Assembly (NCBI GenBank): GCA_964640055.1
Contig: CAZXFH010000016.1
Coordinates: forward strand, 1-64,000
Reading direction: 5' to 3'
Origin: CAZXFH01 sp964640055
Lineage (GTDB): Bacteria; Fidelibacterota; UBA2242; JAFGTP01
Length of the DNA: 64,000 bases
Part shown: piece by piece, positions 39,446 to 48,217 of the stretch
Layout: the number at the start of each line of letters is the position of its first letter
Position numbering within the stretch: the stretch's first letter is position 1
The notes under the pieces: model-generated
The model's input: only the letters and a program-made list of their open reading frames with translations
What the model was told of the DNA's origin: nothing
Database searches by the model: none
Position numbers and translations under genes: made by a program

Positions 39446-40657
39446 ATGAAAAAGATGTATTTTGATGTACGTGATGTTTTCCGTACACCGCGTCTGGCCC
39501 TCAGTGGCAAAAAAATCTGGGTACACTTACTGGGACTGGCAGTCGGGTGGATCGTCTATTCTGTTTTAACCTATGTTGCTCTACTTTCCAATGGACAGAC
39601 ACTGGTGGAAATCTGGAACGAACATCATTTTTTCCCATGCCTGTTTTATAATAGTTTGCCATTGACCTGGTATGCCTGGTTAATTTCTGCCATTGGAATG
39701 TTCATGTGGGTTATTATCTTTCTTCTGGCCTCCTTGGCAGTTTCCCGGATTAGCTATAAACAGCTCAAAGGGGATGAGTTTTTCTCATCGGGGGACAGCT
39801 TTAAATATGTTAAAAAGCATGGCACCGCGGTATTTATGGGCCCTATTTCTATCATTCTGATTATGGCCTTTTTTGTTGTTATGGCAATTATTGCCGCCTG
39901 GATCGCGAAATGGCCTGTTCTGGACATTCTCTTTTTCGGACTACCCTATTTACTCTATTTTGCGGTCGCAGTCTTTGTGGTATATACGGCAGTTGTTTTT
40001 TGTGTTTCTTTTATTCTGGCGCCTGCGATTGTCGGAACCGCTGAGGAAGATACCATGGAAACAGTTTTCCAGAGCTATTCAACCCTATGGAGTCAACCCT
40101 GGCGATTGGTCATCTATGAGGCCATTGTCGGTGTTTTAACCGTTCTGGCCACTTTTATTTATGGCTGGGCTATGATCATTGGTTATCGATTCTTCAACTA
40201 TATTTTTGGAACGAGTTGGTTAATGGGTGGGAAATTAAGTGATGTTATTGGCCAGTCATCTTCTTATATTTTCGGCATCAATTCACCTATCACACCTTGG
40301 ATAAGCAAGTTTTTCAACCTCTACACTCCCGCCTCTTTGGGAATGAGTGGTCCCATTCAGCTTACAGTTACTGAGACGATCACAACCGTACTGGTGACCA
40401 TTGCGCTCCTGCTTATTGCTGGTACGGTAGTGGCTTATTTATTAACTAATTTTAGTGTGGGACAGGCCTTGATTTATGTGGTTTTGAGGAAGAAAAAAGA
40501 TGATGAAGACCTGATTGAGCGCAAAGATGAGGATGAATTAGCCGAAGAAGAGGAAGAAGATACTGAGGACTTTGAAACTGAAGAGGAGATTGAATCTGAA
40601 GAACCAGAGGAGAAGGACGAGTCATCTGAGGAATCGGATAAAGAAAAAGAGGCTTAA
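39446..40657 (+). CDS. Polytopic membrane protein with acidic tail
   Basis: 403 residues with about six transmembrane segments (near 28-48, 75-100, 130-152, 158-190, 213-240 and 305-335). The last 40 residues are almost entirely Glu/Asp/Ser, including EEEEEDTEDFETEEE. An acidic cytoplasmic tail of this kind often binds basic proteins or cations. No transporter or enzyme motif is recognisable. AAGGAGG precedes the ATG. It ends the ndk-SPOR unit at a strong terminator. Function unknown. Confidence 0.85.
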   Translation: MKKMYFDVRDVFRTPRLALSGKKIWVHLLGLAVGWIVYSVLTYVALLSNGQTLVEIWNEHHFFPCLFYNSLPLTWYAWLISAIGMFMWVIIFLLASLAVSRISYKQLKGDEFFSSGDSFKYVKKHGTAVFMGPISIILIMAFFVVMAIIAAWIAKWPVLDILFFGLPYLLYFAVAVFVVYTAVVFCVSFILAPAIVGTAEEDTMETVFQSYSTLWSQPWRLVIYEAIVGVLTVLATFIYGWAMIIGYRFFNYIFGTSWLMGGKLSDVIGQSSSYIFGINSPITPWISKFFNLYTPASLGMSGPIQLTVTETITTVLVTIALLLIAGTVVAYLLTNFSVGQALIYVVLRKKKDDEDLIERKDEDELAEEEEEDTEDFETEEEIESEEPEEKDESSEESDKEKEA

Positions 40658-40681
40658 GGATCAAAGAGCTCCAAAAGAGTT

Positions 40682-40712
40682 AAAAAGCGCCTTAAGTATT
40701 AAGGCGCTTTTT
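40682..40712 (+). terminator. Strong intrinsic terminator
   Basis: AAAAAGCGCCTTAA pairs perfectly with TTAAGGCGCTTTTT (14 bp) around loop GTA. It ends the ndk-SPOR-membrane protein unit. Confidence 0.93.
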
Positions 40713-40889
40713 GATTTTAACTTGGTTAAAACCGGCGACAGCCTTTCATAAAAGCATAGAAAAGTTCCGGTTTTCTGTAGAATGAGTATTTTACAATGGG
40801 AGCTGGGTACCTTAAATTTGAGTACTGAGATTTGAACCGATCAATTTTTCTGCCCCTTGTTCACCCATTAAATATATAATATCTGAAAT

Positions 40890-41570
40890 ATGCGAATGAA
40901 TCAATCAAAATTCATATTGGGCATTGAAACCGCTACTGATAATTGTAGTGTTGCCCTGGTAAAGGGTCAACGCGTGATAGCTGAAAAATCGGAAATCGCC
41001 CGCTCAGCTCATGCGGAGAAACTGATCGATTTCATAGCGGTGCTGTTGGAAGATAACATAAGTATCATCGATCTGGATGGTATTGCTATTAGTTTAGGAC
41101 CGGGATCATATACCGGTCTCCGGATTGGCTTGAGCACGGCAAAAGGGTTGGCTTTTCCTGCTGATATTCCCTTATTACCGATACCCACTTTTACAGTTTT
41201 GCACCGGGCCGCCCGCCAAGAATGGCCAAATCAAGACTTGCTGTTGTTCATCAAAACACATCGTGATTATGTGTATTACAGAGCAGTAGGTGGGAGGCAG
41301 CCGGAAACCTTGTCCTATTCCGGTATAAAACAGGCTCGTTTTGCTGAGGTCATGGCAGCTTATCCGAACATAAACCGGTTAGTGGGAAATTTTCTTTTTG
41401 AAGTTCCTGAAGGCAAAGAAATACATCAGCGATATCCGCGGGGCCCCCAGGTGGCCCAAATTGCTGCCCAGTACTATGATAGCCTATTCCAAAAGAGTAA
41501 TCCGGAAATCGAACCTGTTTATTTAACTGGTTTTCCAGCCAGGAAATGGGATGCTGGTGGGAGTAATTAA
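40890..41570 (+). CDS. tsaB: tRNA threonylcarbamoyladenosine biosynthesis protein TsaB
   Basis: 226 residues. ILGIETATDNCSVAL at the N-terminus, SAHAEKL, and ISLGPGSYTGLRIGLSTAKGLA are the TsaB signature. It is the non-catalytic partner of TsaD in t6A synthesis, used together with TsaE (12819). Two in-frame ATGs (40890 and 40896) are possible; neither has a clear ribosome binding site, and a TATAAT lies 9 bp upstream, so a leaderless transcript is conceivable. It lacks the C-terminal acetyltransferase RimI fusion seen in some species. Confidence 0.94.
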   Translation: MRMNQSKFILGIETATDNCSVALVKGQRVIAEKSEIARSAHAEKLIDFIAVLLEDNISIIDLDGIAISLGPGSYTGLRIGLSTAKGLAFPADIPLLPIPTFTVLHRAARQEWPNQDLLLFIKTHRDYVYYRAVGGRQPETLSYSGIKQARFAEVMAAYPNINRLVGNFLFEVPEGKEIHQRYPRGPQVAQIAAQYYDSLFQKSNPEIEPVYLTGFPARKWDAGGSN

Positions 41571-41684
41571 TACCAGGTGTTTTACAGGTAGTGTCGCTCC
41601 CTTTCACTTGGCATGCGGATCATTTTTATGAAGATATTGACAAATTATCTTTTTAACTTATAAGCCTTGAACTGTAGGGAGATT

Positions 41685-42521
41685 ATGGTCGATTGGTTTA
41701 AAAGAAAGAAAAAAGGCATTTTAGGAAATAAAAAGAAAAGCATTCCGGATGGATTGTGGCTTAAATGTCCGAAATGCGGCGAAATTCTTTATCGACGGGA
41801 ACTGGAGAAAAATTATTGGGTCTGTTCCCACTGTCGCTATCACTTCAGGGTTCAATCCGATACCTTTATTGATATTCTCTTAGATGAAGATTTTAATGAA
41901 TTTAACGCCGGGATACAGTCCAATGATCCCTTACAATTTAAAGCCTCTAAACGCTATAAGGATCAGCTGAAAAAAGCAGTCTCCAAGACCGGCCAAAATG
42001 AGGCCATAAAAACAGTCTTCGGAACAATCAATAAGCATAAAGTGGTTTTAGGGGTGATGGACTTTCAATTTATCGGTGGGAGTATGGGCTCCGTGGTGGG
42101 AGAAAAAGTGGCTCGCGCTATTGATAAAGCCCGGCAAAATCGCCTACCACTCATCCTGGTTTGCTCTTCTGGTGGTGCCCGGATGATGGAGGGCATTTTA
42201 TCCCTGATGCAAATGGCCAAAACGAGTGCCAAACTCTCTCAGTTTCACGATGAAGGCGGATTATATATTGCCATTTTAACCGATCCGACGACCGGTGGTA
42301 CCACGGCCAGCTATGCCATGTTGGGAGATATTATTATTGCTGAGCCCGGTGCTTTAATCGGTTTTGCCGGTCCCCGGGTGATCAAACAAACCATCGGACA
42401 TGATTTGCCGAAAGGATTTCAGCGGGCGGAATTTTTAATGGAAAAAGGATTTGTAGATGTTATTTGCGAACGCTCGGAGATTAAGACTCTATTAACCCGT
42501 ATTTTAAGTTTCTTTAAATGA
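41685..42521 (+). CDS. accD: Acetyl-CoA carboxylase carboxyltransferase beta subunit
   Basis: 278 residues from the ATG at 41685, which has AGGGAG 4 nt upstream; a TTG at 41667 is less likely. Zinc ribbon CPKCGEILY...CSHCRYHF (about 28-52) and the carboxyltransferase motif CSSGGARMMEG identify AccD. With AccA it moves carboxyl from carboxybiotin to acetyl-CoA, feeding malonyl-CoA to FabD/FabH. accA is not here. Its stop overlaps the surE start by 4 nt. Confidence 0.97.
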   Translation: MVDWFKRKKKGILGNKKKSIPDGLWLKCPKCGEILYRRELEKNYWVCSHCRYHFRVQSDTFIDILLDEDFNEFNAGIQSNDPLQFKASKRYKDQLKKAVSKTGQNEAIKTVFGTINKHKVVLGVMDFQFIGGSMGSVVGEKVARAIDKARQNRLPLILVCSSGGARMMEGILSLMQMAKTSAKLSQFHDEGGLYIAILTDPTTGGTTASYAMLGDIIIAEPGALIGFAGPRVIKQTIGHDLPKGFQRAEFLMEKGFVDVICERSEIKTLLTRILSFFK

Positions 42522-43336
42522 ACCCGTCCAAGCCCTATATTCTGATTACCAATGATGATGGCATCAATGCGCCCGGGATCAATGCGCTGATTAAGGAAGT
42601 CGGACAACTAGGGGATATTGAGGTTGTTGCCCCCAGTGTTGAGCGCAGTGCTGTGGGGCATGCCATCACTCTTTCGGATCCCTTACGGGTATGGAAATTT
42701 AAAAAAAATACTCACTGGCAAGGCTATGCTGTTTCCGGTACTCCGGCGGATTGTGTTAAGATCGCAGTCAATTCAATATTAGACAGGAGTCCGGATCTGG
42801 TAATTTCAGGAATCAATTTGGGGTCCAATACGGGTATTAATGTTATCTATTCCGGAACTGTTTCTGCAGCCACGGAAGGTACTATCCTGGGAATCCCCTC
42901 TTTTGCCATTTCCTTGACCACCTATCAGGAGCCCGATTTTGCGCTGGCGGCACGCTTCGCGGTCAAAATAGCCCGGCAGGTACTGCGTCATGGGCTTCCT
43001 AAACGGACACTATTGAATGTTAACGTACCCAATGTGCCGGAGGAGGAAATCAAAGGTATCGTCATAACCCGGCAGGGGATGGCGCCTTTTGCCGAAGAAT
43101 TTGAACGGCGAGTTGATCCGAAAAACCGGGCCTACTATTGGATGGGTGGTAGTAAAACAGAGACGGTGGAAGGCAATGATGTGGATGACGTGGTCGTCAA
43201 ACAACAAAAGATATCCATTACTCCGATTAAATATGATTTGACCAATTATGGATTTATGGCACAATTACAGCAGTGGTTACCGGAGATTAACCTTGAATCA
43301 CAAGCGGATCAGGTAAAGGATATGGATCAATTTTGA
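42518..43336 (+). CDS. surE: 5'-nucleotidase SurE
   Basis: 272 residues. ITNDDGINAPGI at the N-terminus, SGTPADCVKIA, and SGINLGSNTGINVIYSGTVSAATEG supply the metal and phosphate binding residues of SurE. It dephosphorylates nucleoside 5'- and 3'-monophosphates. It is coupled to accD through ATGA and followed by guaA 10 bp on. Confidence 0.96.
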   Translation: MNPSKPYILITNDDGINAPGINALIKEVGQLGDIEVVAPSVERSAVGHAITLSDPLRVWKFKKNTHWQGYAVSGTPADCVKIAVNSILDRSPDLVISGINLGSNTGINVIYSGTVSAATEGTILGIPSFAISLTTYQEPDFALAARFAVKIARQVLRHGLPKRTLLNVNVPNVPEEEIKGIVITRQGMAPFAEEFERRVDPKNRAYYWMGGSKTETVEGNDVDDVVVKQQKISITPIKYDLTNYGFMAQLQQWLPEINLESQADQVKDMDQF

Positions 43337-43346
43337 GAAAAAAACA

Positions 43347-44888
43347 ATGCAACCCGTAAGAAAAGTCTGGATTATAGATTTCGGTTCCCAATATACCCAG
43401 CTGATTGCGCGCAGGGTCCGGGAGTTGGAGGTGTATTCAGAGATCGTATTACCTTCTGTTAAGGCCTCTGAAATAAAACAGAATAAAGTCGGCGCCCTTA
43501 TTTTGTCAGGAGGCCCTGCCAGTGTCTATGAGCGATATGCACCCGATGTGGATCATAACATCTTTAAATTGCAGATTCCCATGTTGGGTATTTGCTACGG
43601 ACTCCAGTTAATAGCTCGCTACTTTGGTGCGCGGGTTCACTCCGAAGATCAGCGGGAGTATGGACCTGCTGACCTGAAGATAAAGAAATCTCATCCTCTT
43701 TTGGCAGACATTGAGAATAAAACCAGAGTATGGATGAGTCATGGGGACCACATTGATACAATTCCCCGGAAATTTGAAGTGCTTGCCCTTACAGAGAACG
43801 GGGTACCGGCCGTACTCAGCCATAGGGAACGGAATATGGTGGGGTTACAGTTCCATCCCGAAGTGGTCCATACGGCCAAAGGGACCCGAGTTCTTAGCAA
43901 TTTTCTTTTTAAAATCGCCGGACTGGAGCAGAATTGGACACCGGCTCAATTTGTGGAACGTAAAGTTCAAGAAATCCGGGAAAAGATCGGAGCAGACAAG
44001 GTGCTATTGGCTCTGAGCGGCGGGGTAGATTCATCGGTTATGGCGGTGTTATTGAAAAAAGCCGTTGGTAATCAGTGTACCTCAGTATTTATCGATAACG
44101 GACTATTAAGACTGAATGAACAACAACAGGTTATTGCGCAGCTACGCGAAAAATTATCTGTACCAGTCGAGGTGTATGATTATTCTGAACAGTTTATCTC
44201 AGCTTTAAAAGGAGTGCTAGACCCGGAGAAGAAACGCAAAATCATTGGGAAACAGTTCATCCAGGTGTTCGAAGAAATTGCCCGGCAGCATCCGGATTAT
44301 AAATATCTGGCCCAAGGGACACTCTATCCGGATGTGATCGAAAGTCATTCGGTCAACGGGCCATCGCATGTCATTAAAAGTCATCATAATGTAGGCGGAC
44401 TTCCGGAGCATATGCAGCTGGACTTGATCGAACCCTTTAGTAGTCTGTTTAAAGATGAAGTACGCCGGATCGGGAAAGAACTGGGAGTGCCACATAATAT
44501 AATCAGCCGTCACCCTTTCCCAGGGCCTGGCTTGGGCGTTCGCATTATTGGTGAGATAACGCCCCGGCGTCTGGAATTGCTGAGAAAGGCGGATGATATA
44601 TTTATCAAGGAATTAAAAGCCTCCGGACAGTACGAGGCCGTCTGGCAATCCTTTGCCGTGTTGGTACCGGTTAAGACTGTGGGGGTCATGGGAGATCAAC
44701 GCACCTATGAAAATGTGATCGCTCTGCGGTCGGTGAACAGTCTGGACGGTATGACAGCCGATTGGTCCCCATTACCACACACGCTTTTGAGCAAAGTGGC
44801 CAACCGGATTGTTAACCGGGTTCGGGGTGTTAATCGGGTAGTCTATGATATTACCTCAAAACCACCCGGCACGATCGAATGGGAATAA
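43347..44888 (+). CDS. guaA: GMP synthase (glutamine-hydrolysing)
   Basis: 513 residues. Class I glutaminase domain: Cys in LGICYGLQLI (about 82), His and Glu in QFHPEVVHT. ATP-pyrophosphatase domain: SGGVDSSVMAVLL (about 228). C-terminal dimerisation domain with RHPFPGPGLGVRIIGEIT and the final KPPGTIEWE. It converts XMP to GMP. It shares a purine-related unit with surE. Confidence 0.98.
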   Translation: MQPVRKVWIIDFGSQYTQLIARRVRELEVYSEIVLPSVKASEIKQNKVGALILSGGPASVYERYAPDVDHNIFKLQIPMLGICYGLQLIARYFGARVHSEDQREYGPADLKIKKSHPLLADIENKTRVWMSHGDHIDTIPRKFEVLALTENGVPAVLSHRERNMVGLQFHPEVVHTAKGTRVLSNFLFKIAGLEQNWTPAQFVERKVQEIREKIGADKVLLALSGGVDSSVMAVLLKKAVGNQCTSVFIDNGLLRLNEQQQVIAQLREKLSVPVEVYDYSEQFISALKGVLDPEKKRKIIGKQFIQVFEEIARQHPDYKYLAQGTLYPDVIESHSVNGPSHVIKSHHNVGGLPEHMQLDLIEPFSSLFKDEVRRIGKELGVPHNIISRHPFPGPGLGVRIIGEITPRRLELLRKADDIFIKELKASGQYEAVWQSFAVLVPVKTVGVMGDQRTYENVIALRSVNSLDGMTADWSPLPHTLLSKVANRIVNRVRGVNRVVYDITSKPPGTIEWE

Positions 44889-44918
44889 TGTGATACAAAT
44901 TATACAGAAAGAACCATA

Positions 44919-47021
44919 ATGAAGTGGGTAATCAAAGTCATTGCCTTATGTATAGTGATTCCCTTTTGCGGATATGGACAGGTTAATTATTCGGAACCGG
45001 ATTCGCTGTTCCAATCAGAAGGGCCGGGCACTCTTGCCAGCGATTCAATTGATTGGCAAGCAGATACCAGTCTGGTGCAGGACGATAGCCTGGCGCAGGT
45101 AGATTCACAAAAAGTTGTTTTTATGGAAGGGGTTTCTTTATATAATTCCATGCGCTATTACGAAGCGCTAAAGGTTTTTCAGAATCTGAGTAAGATCCCC
45201 ATGGCAAAAAACCACTATTTAAGCGCGGCAGAAATGATGCTGGTCAAGACTCATCTCCGGCTCGGTCAGTATGACCAGGCAATCGCCACCGGATATGACT
45301 TTGAATCCTTTTATGAAGAGTCCGACTATATGGACGATGTGCGCTACTCTATTGCCGAAGCCTTGCTGAGTAAGGGTAAAACCCGGGATGCCATGCTCTA
45401 TTATATGAATGTATTGAAAGTCACCGATGACGATCGTTTACGGTATAAGTGCCGTCAAGCCATCGACACAATTGTTGATCTTTTTCTTTCAGTTGAGGAT
45501 CTCAAAGAAATAGAGATAAGTATCAGTGGTGATTTTTATGATTTTATTTTACACCTAAAAATCGCTGAAAAATATTTTACCGAAGGCGATGAACGGGAAG
45601 CAAAAAAGCAATTGAGTCATGCCCGCCATCTTATGGAAGGTGAATTATTAAGCCAGGAGTACATGAAAACCAGTCGCCGACTGGAAAAAGGGGCTGGCAG
45701 TAATACTTATGTCGGCGTTATCCTGCCACTTTCCGGATCCCAGGAAAGTGTAGGCCATGCCATTTTAAATGGGGTCCGTTATGCGGTACACCGTTTCCGG
45801 GAAAATACTGATCGTAACCTGGCAGCTATCGTAATGGATAACCGGGATGATATGGTGCGTACCATCAAACTGGGTGAGTATCTGTCGCGTAACCCGAAAG
45901 TGAAAGCTATTTTCGGACCCGTCAGCAGTGAGAATGCCATTGCCCTGGCTGCCTTGGCTAATCAAATTAAGATACCGATGATAACTCCCACTGCTACGCA
46001 CAGTGATCTGACCGAGCTGGGTCCCTATACCTTTCAGGCCAATGTTGATTTTGAAAATTTAGGTTATTTTCTGGGTAAATATAGTACGCTCTATGACCGA
46101 ATTAAAACAGTAGCAACGCTGTCTCCGGTGGATGAATATGGCAAGGATATGACCGATGCCTTTAGCAAGGCGGTGGATGAGAATGGTGGTCGGATTATTT
46201 CCCAGCAGTGGTATGGTAATAAACCTGAGGATTTAAAATTACAATTCAGGAATATCCGCAAGGCCGGATTGGAATTACATCGCCAGCAGTTAGCAGACAA
46301 AATAGCGGCGATGCAAGACAGCCTGAAAATTCTATCTCAGGTAGATTCACTGTGGCAGAGTGATAGTCTCTATTTAGTTTATTCGGATACGCTCTGTCAT
46401 GTTTTCGTCAAGGATACCATTTACCGAATGACTCCGGAAGAGGCCTTGGTATATACGGGTTTAATGGATTCCACTGAATTCGAGATACCAGCCGAAGATT
46501 CGCTGGAGTATGAAATTCAAACTATTCAGGGCCTCTTTATGCCAGTCCATGCCAATGATCTGGACATGATCGTACCGCAATTAGCCTATTATAATTTAGA
46601 AACCACGATTTTGGGAAGTGGAAATTGGAATGATCCACAGCTCTACCAGGAAAAGCGCAATTTGCTGGCGGGTATTCGATTTATTTCGGATTATTACATC
46701 GATCCGGAAGCGCCAGACTATAAATATTTCGCCCTGCAATACGCAGATTTAATGGGAGGCGGTTCGCCCGGAAGATTTGAGCTTTATGGTTATGACACGA
46801 TGCAAGCCTTACTCAAGGCATTCAGGGATAAAGAAGTGATCCGATCTGGTGTTCAGGATTTTTTAAGTAATATGCCAATATATGCAGGCCTTAGTCGAAA
46901 TATCTCTTTCCAGGGGAACCGCCCCGGGGTGAACTCATGTGCTTTTATTTTAACCTTTGAAAAAGATACTCTCCAACCGGTTGCTGTCATCAAAAAGGAT
47001 GAAATACAGCAGTTGGATTAA
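44919..47021 (+). CDS. LpoA-like periplasmic protein: TPR plus branched-chain ABC substrate-binding fold
   Basis: 700 residues. Signal peptide 1-20 ends CGYGQ. An Asp/Ser-rich linker follows, then TPR-like helices (about 65-245). From about 265, VGVILPLSGSQESVGHAILNGVRYAV opens a type I periplasmic-binding (Peripla_BP_6) fold, containing FGPVSSENAIALAALA and IPMITPTATHSDL. The TPR-plus-Peripla_BP order is that of LpoA, which activates penicillin-binding protein 1A, though it is also seen in unrelated lipoproteins. About 100 extra residues (about 450-545) interrupt the binding fold. No ABC permease genes are adjacent. Confidence 0.83.
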   Translation: MKWVIKVIALCIVIPFCGYGQVNYSEPDSLFQSEGPGTLASDSIDWQADTSLVQDDSLAQVDSQKVVFMEGVSLYNSMRYYEALKVFQNLSKIPMAKNHYLSAAEMMLVKTHLRLGQYDQAIATGYDFESFYEESDYMDDVRYSIAEALLSKGKTRDAMLYYMNVLKVTDDDRLRYKCRQAIDTIVDLFLSVEDLKEIEISISGDFYDFILHLKIAEKYFTEGDEREAKKQLSHARHLMEGELLSQEYMKTSRRLEKGAGSNTYVGVILPLSGSQESVGHAILNGVRYAVHRFRENTDRNLAAIVMDNRDDMVRTIKLGEYLSRNPKVKAIFGPVSSENAIALAALANQIKIPMITPTATHSDLTELGPYTFQANVDFENLGYFLGKYSTLYDRIKTVATLSPVDEYGKDMTDAFSKAVDENGGRIISQQWYGNKPEDLKLQFRNIRKAGLELHRQQLADKIAAMQDSLKILSQVDSLWQSDSLYLVYSDTLCHVFVKDTIYRMTPEEALVYTGLMDSTEFEIPAEDSLEYEIQTIQGLFMPVHANDLDMIVPQLAYYNLETTILGSGNWNDPQLYQEKRNLLAGIRFISDYYIDPEAPDYKYFALQYADLMGGGSPGRFELYGYDTMQALLKAFRDKEVIRSGVQDFLSNMPIYAGLSRNISFQGNRPGVNSCAFILTFEKDTLQPVAVIKKDEIQQLD

Positions 47022-47144
47022 ATTTAATTTGAAATCAAGACCTGATTACATTCTATTGTAATTGTTTATTGGCAGGGATCAAATCTGCGGTTAATTGCGT
47101 AGGTAACATAAGAGCAGGCAAATTATCAAGAATAAGAGGTCAAT

Positions 47145-47588
47145 ATGGATATAAAACAACAGCTACAAAAAGATCTAATGCGGTCAATGAAAGAGCGCAA
47201 GAGAGAGCGGGTGCATGTTATGCGTCTACTTCTGAATGATATCCGCCAAGCCGAAATAGATCATAAAAAGGAATTATCCCCGGAGGATATTATCGGTATT
47301 CTTTCCAAGGCGGCCAAACAACGCAAAGAAGCGATCGCCTCTTATAAGGAAGGCGGCCGGGATGATTTATTGGCTGAAGAAGAGACCGAATTGTCTATCA
47401 TTAAGGAATACCTGCCGGACGCTTTATCCACCGCAGAATTGGAAGAGATCATAGATGGTGTGATTGGTGAAGTGGATGCCACCGGTATGCAGGACATGGG
47501 AAAAGTAATGTCAAAGGTGATGCCTCAAATCAAAGGCCGGGCCGATGGTAGTGAAGTTCAAAAAATAGTCCGTACACGTTTAACCTGA
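47145..47588 (+). CDS. yqeY: GatB/YqeY-domain protein
   Basis: 147 residues of the YqeY family. The KQLQ-like N-terminus, IKEYLPDALS, and GMQDMGKVMSKVMPQIKGRADGS tail match the tRNA-contacting helical domain shared with the C-terminus of GatB. The role is unproven. AGAGGT lies before the ATG. It is followed by cvpA, mutS2 and dnaG. Confidence 0.93.
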   Translation: MDIKQQLQKDLMRSMKERKRERVHVMRLLLNDIRQAEIDHKKELSPEDIIGILSKAAKQRKEAIASYKEGGRDDLLAEEETELSIIKEYLPDALSTAELEEIIDGVIGEVDATGMQDMGKVMSKVMPQIKGRADGSEVQKIVRTRLT

Positions 47589-47635
47589 TTCCTGCATATA
47601 AGCAAGCAGGTTCCAGGGGTAAGTTTAATTGAGCA

Positions 47636-48187
47636 ATGCATATTTTTGATATAATTTTTTTAATTATAATTACTTTTTTTGTTTTTACGGGATTGAGAAA
47701 AGGGCTGATCGAAGAGGCGGTCAAACTGGTTGGTTTTATCGTAGCGTCCTTTTTAGCGGCCAAGTATTATTTTATCGGTGCGACGGTGATTAAAGGTATA
47801 TTTCCCGAGTCTCCGGGAGTCCAATCCGTGCTGGGGGCTGTATTAGTCTTTGTGATCGTCTATATGCTGTTGCAATTGGTTGCTGCGATGATGCGCGGTA
47901 TTATTCGTTCCCTGAAATTAGCTTGGCTGGATAAATCTACAGGTGCTGCTTTCGGGGCTGCCAAGGGTCTGGCGATTATGATTATTGTGGTCTGGATCCT
48001 ATCGGTATTCATGAGTCCAGTTAATGAAGATGCACTGCAACGTTCATCATTGACCTATGGTTTTTTAAAGCGTTCCGAACAGTGTATAACACGACGATTG
48101 AAAGTAGAGGATGAATTAAGCGCCTTGCGAGGTAGTTTGCGGGAGTTGTTCTTACTTGATCGTGAAAAGCGATCCATTTCAACATAA
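47636..48187 (+). CDS. cvpA: CvpA-family membrane protein
   Basis: 183 residues with about four transmembrane helices: IIFLIIITFFVFTGLRKGLIEEA at the start is the CvpA signature, then VKLVGFIVASFLAA, VLGAVLVFVIVYMLLQL and a GAAKGLAIMIIVVWILSVF segment. CvpA supports colicin V export and envelope stress tolerance in E. coli. The C-terminal 50 residues are soluble and basic. The cvpA-mutS2 linkage is common in many phyla. Confidence 0.9.
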   Translation: MHIFDIIFLIIITFFVFTGLRKGLIEEAVKLVGFIVASFLAAKYYFIGATVIKGIFPESPGVQSVLGAVLVFVIVYMLLQLVAAMMRGIIRSLKLAWLDKSTGAAFGAAKGLAIMIIVVWILSVFMSPVNEDALQRSSLTYGFLKRSEQCITRRLKVEDELSALRGSLRELFLLDREKRSIST

Positions 48188-48217
48188 TTAATATTTAAAG
48201 CGAATATTTTGTCAGTG

